DNA of 8,502 bases from Desulfovibrio sp. (GTDB taxonomy: Bacteria; Desulfobacterota; Desulfovibrionia; Desulfovibrionales; Desulfovibrionaceae): NCBI GenBank assembly GCA_014804915.1, contig JAAUYW010000075.1, positions 1 through 8,502 of the forward strand, in the 5' to 3' direction. The position numbers were made by a program, and so were the translations under genes. The notes under the pieces were generated by a model. That model searched no databases, was not told the DNA's origin, and saw only the letters and a program-made list of their open reading frames with translations. Below, piece by piece: positions 6,677 to 8,502 of the stretch; within the stretch, counting starts at the first letter, position 1; each line of letters opens with the position of its first letter.

Positions 6677-7874
6677 ATCCTTCTGCCAGCATAAGCTTCA
6701 GGGCATCGCAAAACTTGTGCAAATCTTCACGATCTATGTTCAGGGCAGGCAAAAGCCGCAACGTATAGCCATGCGTAAGACTGCACACAAATCCGGCCTG
6801 AATCAGCTTGAGCCAGAGATTGCGCGCCTCAAACGCAAGCTCAATGCCAATCATCAGGCCCTGGCCGCGAATCTCCCTTATCTTGTCCGGAAACTGCAGC
6901 CTGATTTCATCGAGCCTTGCCATTGTCTCCGCGCCCAGTTCCGCTGCGCGGCCAGCCAGGTTGTCGCGCTTCATTATTTCGATCACCCTTGTGGCAACAG
7001 CAGAAACCAGGGCGCCGCCGCCAAAGGTGGTCGCGTGGCTGCCCGCCTCAAAGCCCCTGGCCATTTCGTCAGTCGCCAGCATTGCGCCCATTGGCAGGCC
7101 GTTGGCCAGGCCCTTGGCCACGCTTATGGCGTCAGGAGCAAGGCCTGCCTGCTGGAAGCCCCAGAATTTTCCGGTCCTGCAAAGCCCGCATTGCACTTCG
7201 TCGCACATGAAGAGGATGTCATTGATGCGGCAGAGCTTTTCAACGCCGCGCAGATAATCGTGATTGAGCGGTTTCACGCCTGCCTCGCCCTGCACGCATT
7301 CCACAAGCACAGCCGCGGTATCCGGCGTGATGGCGGCTGCCATGGCATCGAGATCTTCAGGCGGAACCAGGCGAAAACCTTCCGGCAAGGGCGTGAAGCC
7401 ATCAGAAAGGGACGCGCGGCCGGTTGCTGCAAGCGTTCCCAGGGTGCGCCCGTGGAAACAGCCTTCAAGCGTGATGATCTCGAAAGCGTCGCGTTTTTTC
7501 ACCTTGCGCATGTAGCGCCGCGCAAGCTTGATGCAGGCCTCGTTGGCCTCGGCTCCGGAATTGCAGAAAAACGCCTTTGCATGGTGGGTGGTGGACAATA
7601 GCGCCCTTGCCAGCTCAAGCTGCGGCTCCTGATAGAACAGGTTGCTAACCTGCCACAGTATTCCGGCCTGTCTGGCAAGCGTTTCATTCAGCTCTGGATT
7701 GCAATGCCCGAGGCTGGTAACTGCGATGCCGGCGAGAAGATCCGTATATTCCTTGCCATCCACATCCCAGAGCCTGCTGCCCTGGCCGGAAGCAACGGCT
7801 ATGGGATAGCGGCTATAGGAACGGCAAAGCAGCTGTTCTTCCGCATTGCGGATTTTTTCAAAAGCGTCCGTCAT
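6675..7874 (-). CDS. argD: ArgD-type acetylornithine aminotransferase (PLP-dependent)
   Basis: 399-aa class-III (fold-type I) aminotransferase, expected to convert N-acetylornithine and 2-oxoglutarate to N-acetylglutamate semialdehyde and glutamate in arginine synthesis. Motifs: NSGAEAN (105-111) for PLP phosphate binding, CFHGRTLG (139-146) stacking on the cofactor, D225 in CDEVQ contacting the pyridine nitrogen, K254 in SVAKGLANGLPMG as the Schiff-base lysine, and HATTFGGG (280-287). R373 in TLRLLPAL sits in the conserved late motif. The segment after DEVQ reads CGLCRTG, where ArgD proteins usually have TGxGRTG. The frame opens at 7886, but the ATG at 7874 is preferred because GGAG stands 6 nt before it and nothing comparable precedes 7886. 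The same fold serves ornithine, 4-aminobutyrate and succinylornithine; length and overall motifs favour acetylornithine. It lies upstream of aprB on the same strand, 258 bp away. Confidence 0.85.
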   Translation of the reverse strand: MTDAFEKIRNAEEQLLCRSYSRYPIAVASGQGSRLWDVDGKEYTDLLAGIAVTSLGHCNPELNETLARQAGILWQVSNLFYQEPQLELARALLSTTHHAKAFFCNSGAEANEACIKLARRYMRKVKKRDAFEIITLEGCFHGRTLGTLAATGRASLSDGFTPLPEGFRLVPPEDLDAMAAAITPDTAAVLVECVQGEAGVKPLNHDYLRGVEKLCRINDILFMCDEVQCGLCRTGKFWGFQQAGLAPDAISVAKGLANGLPMGAMLATDEMARGFEAGSHATTFGGGALVSAVATRVIEIMKRDNLAGRAAELGAETMARLDEIRLQFPDKIREIRGQGLMIGIELAFEARNLWLKLIQAGFVCSLTHGYTLRLLPALNIDREDLHKFCDALKLMLAEG

Positions 7875-7880
7875 TTCGCG

Positions 7881-7884
7881 CTCC
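7881..7884 (-). promoter_or_regulatory. argD ribosome binding site
   Basis: GGAG on the minus strand, 6 nt before the ATG at 7874. It lies inside the first codons of the longer open frame that begins at 7886, which itself is preceded only by AT-rich sequence. It therefore decides for the shorter start. Confidence 0.65.
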
Positions 7885-7885
7885 A

Positions 7886-7915
7886 TTGATTGAATTTAAA
7901 AAGCGGCGTGATAAT
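7886..7915 (+). promoter_or_regulatory. Candidate promoter of the AMMECR1 gene
   Basis: TTGATT (7886-7891, four of six) and GATAAT (7910-7915, five of six) are separated by 18 nt. Transcription would start near 7922 and give a leader of about 84 nt. The -10 overlaps the candidate -10 of the divergent argD promoter. Confidence 0.4.
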
Positions 7916-7916
7916 A
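7911..7916 (-). promoter_or_regulatory. Candidate -10 element of argD
   Basis: TATTAT on the minus strand (five of six to consensus) would place the argD start site near 7904, with a leader of about 30 nt. No good -35 stands at the right distance, the best TTG-type hexamer (TTGCGG) being 20 nt away, so the promoter is weak or needs an activator. Confidence 0.35.
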
Positions 7917-7943
7917 TGCCATAAAAGCGCCTGTTTCCGCAAG

Positions 7944-7960
7944 ATTGCCAAAATTGCCAA
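7944..7960. repeat. Short tandem repeat in the argD/AMMECR1 intergenic region
   Basis: ATTGCCAAA (7944-7952) is followed directly by ATTGCCAA (7953-7960), a tandem duplication. It lies upstream of the candidate argD promoter and inside the AMMECR1 leader. It could be a binding site for a regulator or chance. Confidence 0.4.
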
Positions 7961-7994
7961 TAACGTGCATTTAGAAGGCGCATGATTTTGCCAC

Positions 7995-8000
7995 AAGGAG
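7995..8000 (+). promoter_or_regulatory. Ribosome binding site of the AMMECR1 gene
   Basis: AAGGAG lies 5 nt before the ATG at 8006. An earlier ATG at 8001 touches the site directly and reads only ATG-CCA-TGA, so it is not the start of the protein. Its stop overlaps the true start. Confidence 0.7.
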
Positions 8001-8005
8001 ATGCC

Positions 8006-8502
8006 ATGAGCCTATCATTCAGTCTGGATGACGCGCAAAAGGATTTTCTGGCAAGACAGGCGGAGCTGGCCATAGCTTCCGTGCTGGACAATGATCCGCA
8101 GGCCAGACCGCTGCTGCCTGATCCTGAATGCAGCCAGAGCGAGCATGGCTTCACGCTCAACCGCAAGCTCGGCTCATTTGTAACGCTGACGCAGCGCGGC
8201 AATTTGCGCGGCTGCATTGGCACGATCATTGGCCAGGAGCCGCTTTACCTCAATGTCTGGAATATGGCGCGCGCTGCGGCATTCAATGATCCGCGTTTTC
8301 CGCCCTTGCGGGCATCGGAATGGCCTGCGGTTGACATGGAGATTTCCGTGCTTGACTCGCCTTCCAGATGCCCGGATCCGCAGGAGATAGTCATTGGCCG
8401 CGATGGCCTGATTCTGAGCTATCAGGGCAGAAATGGCGTTTTTTTGGCGCAGGTGCCTGTTGAACAAGGCCGGGATGTCGGGCAATATCTCGAAAATCTC
8501 TG
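8006..8502 (+). CDS. AMMECR1-domain protein (AmmeMemoRadiSam system protein A-like), 3' end cut
   Basis: The first 165 codons are visible and the frame is still open at the window end. The protein begins MSLSFSLDDAQKDFLARQAE. It carries the family hallmark LRGCIGTI, the following MARAAAFNDPRFPPL segment, the strand EISVLD and the late motif GVFLAQVPVEQGRD. These identify the AMMECR1 domain, which normally spans about 170-190 residues, so only the last few tens of residues should be missing. No signal peptide or membrane segment is seen; it should be cytoplasmic. The biochemical role is not established. In bacteria and archaea the domain often occurs with a Memo-like protein and a radical-SAM protein, which could follow downstream outside the window. 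It is transcribed divergently from argD. The start at 8006 is set by AAGGAG at 5 nt. Confidence 0.88.
   Translation, partial: MSLSFSLDDAQKDFLARQAELAIASVLDNDPQARPLLPDPECSQSEHGFTLNRKLGSFVTLTQRGNLRGCIGTIIGQEPLYLNVWNMARAAAFNDPRFPPLRASEWPAVDMEISVLDSPSRCPDPQEIVIGRDGLILSYQGRNGVFLAQVPVEQGRDVGQYLENL

Noticed and set aside
6717..7601. A 294-codon plus-strand open frame opposite argD
   Set aside because: It is fully covered by the PLP aminotransferase with its complete motif set; the antisense translation shows no recognisable domain.
7875..7886. The upstream ATG of argD at 7886
   Set aside because: No Shine-Dalgarno sequence precedes it, while the GGAG serving the ATG at 7874 lies inside this stretch.
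8174..8485. A minus-strand open frame of 103 codons at the right end
   Set aside because: It is antisense to the AMMECR1 coding sequence, which has the diagnostic LRGCIG motif and a good ribosome binding site.
1..8502. Mobile elements, CRISPR arrays, tRNA or rRNA genes
   Set aside because: I saw no transposase or integrase fragments, no regularly spaced repeats and no cloverleaf-like sequence in any intergenic part. The window is compact core metabolism.

Overview
The window carries the core of the dissimilatory sulfate-reduction pathway. On the minus strand, in transcription order, lie aprB and aprA (adenosine-5'-phosphosulfate reductase, beta and alpha subunits), then qmoA, qmoB and the first 87 codons of qmoC (the quinone-interacting membrane-bound oxidoreductase that feeds electrons to APS reductase). 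This order, the gene lengths and the protein motifs are those of Desulfovibrio-type sulfate reducers (Desulfovibrionales). That placement is by recalled family resemblance, not by a database search. The DNA is moderately GC-rich and every gene has a purine-rich Shine-Dalgarno site.

Layout. 1-261: qmoC, entering from the right and cut by the window edge. 271-2541: qmoB. 2547-3782: qmoA. 3783-3875: a spacer with a strong intrinsic terminator pointing from aprA towards qmoA, plus an overlapping alternative stem. 3876-5870: aprA. 5871-5927: a spacer with a 14-bp GC palindrome. 5928-6416: aprB. 6417-6674: a 258-bp gene-free region holding the probable apr promoter, an operator-like inverted repeat and a structured leader. 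6675-7874: argD-type acetylornithine aminotransferase, also minus strand. 7875-8005: a divergent promoter region. 8006 onward, plus strand: an AMMECR1-domain protein cut by the window end.

How the genes work together. AprBA reduces APS to sulfite and AMP at the FAD of AprA, with electrons arriving through the two [4Fe-4S] clusters of AprB. QmoABC is the membrane-linked donor. QmoC brings electrons from the quinone pool, and the HdrA-like flavoproteins QmoA and QmoB pass them on. qmoA, qmoB and qmoC are packed with 5- and 9-nt gaps and are surely co-transcribed. aprA and qmoA are separated by a terminator, which suggests that qmo receives only part of the apr transcription or has a promoter of its own. 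argD and the AMMECR1 gene have no evident functional link to sulfate reduction.

I did not find a new biological system here. The coding content is well-known core metabolism. What deserves a second look is regulatory: the aprA-qmoA terminator with its competing stem, and the operator-like repeat at the apr promoter.
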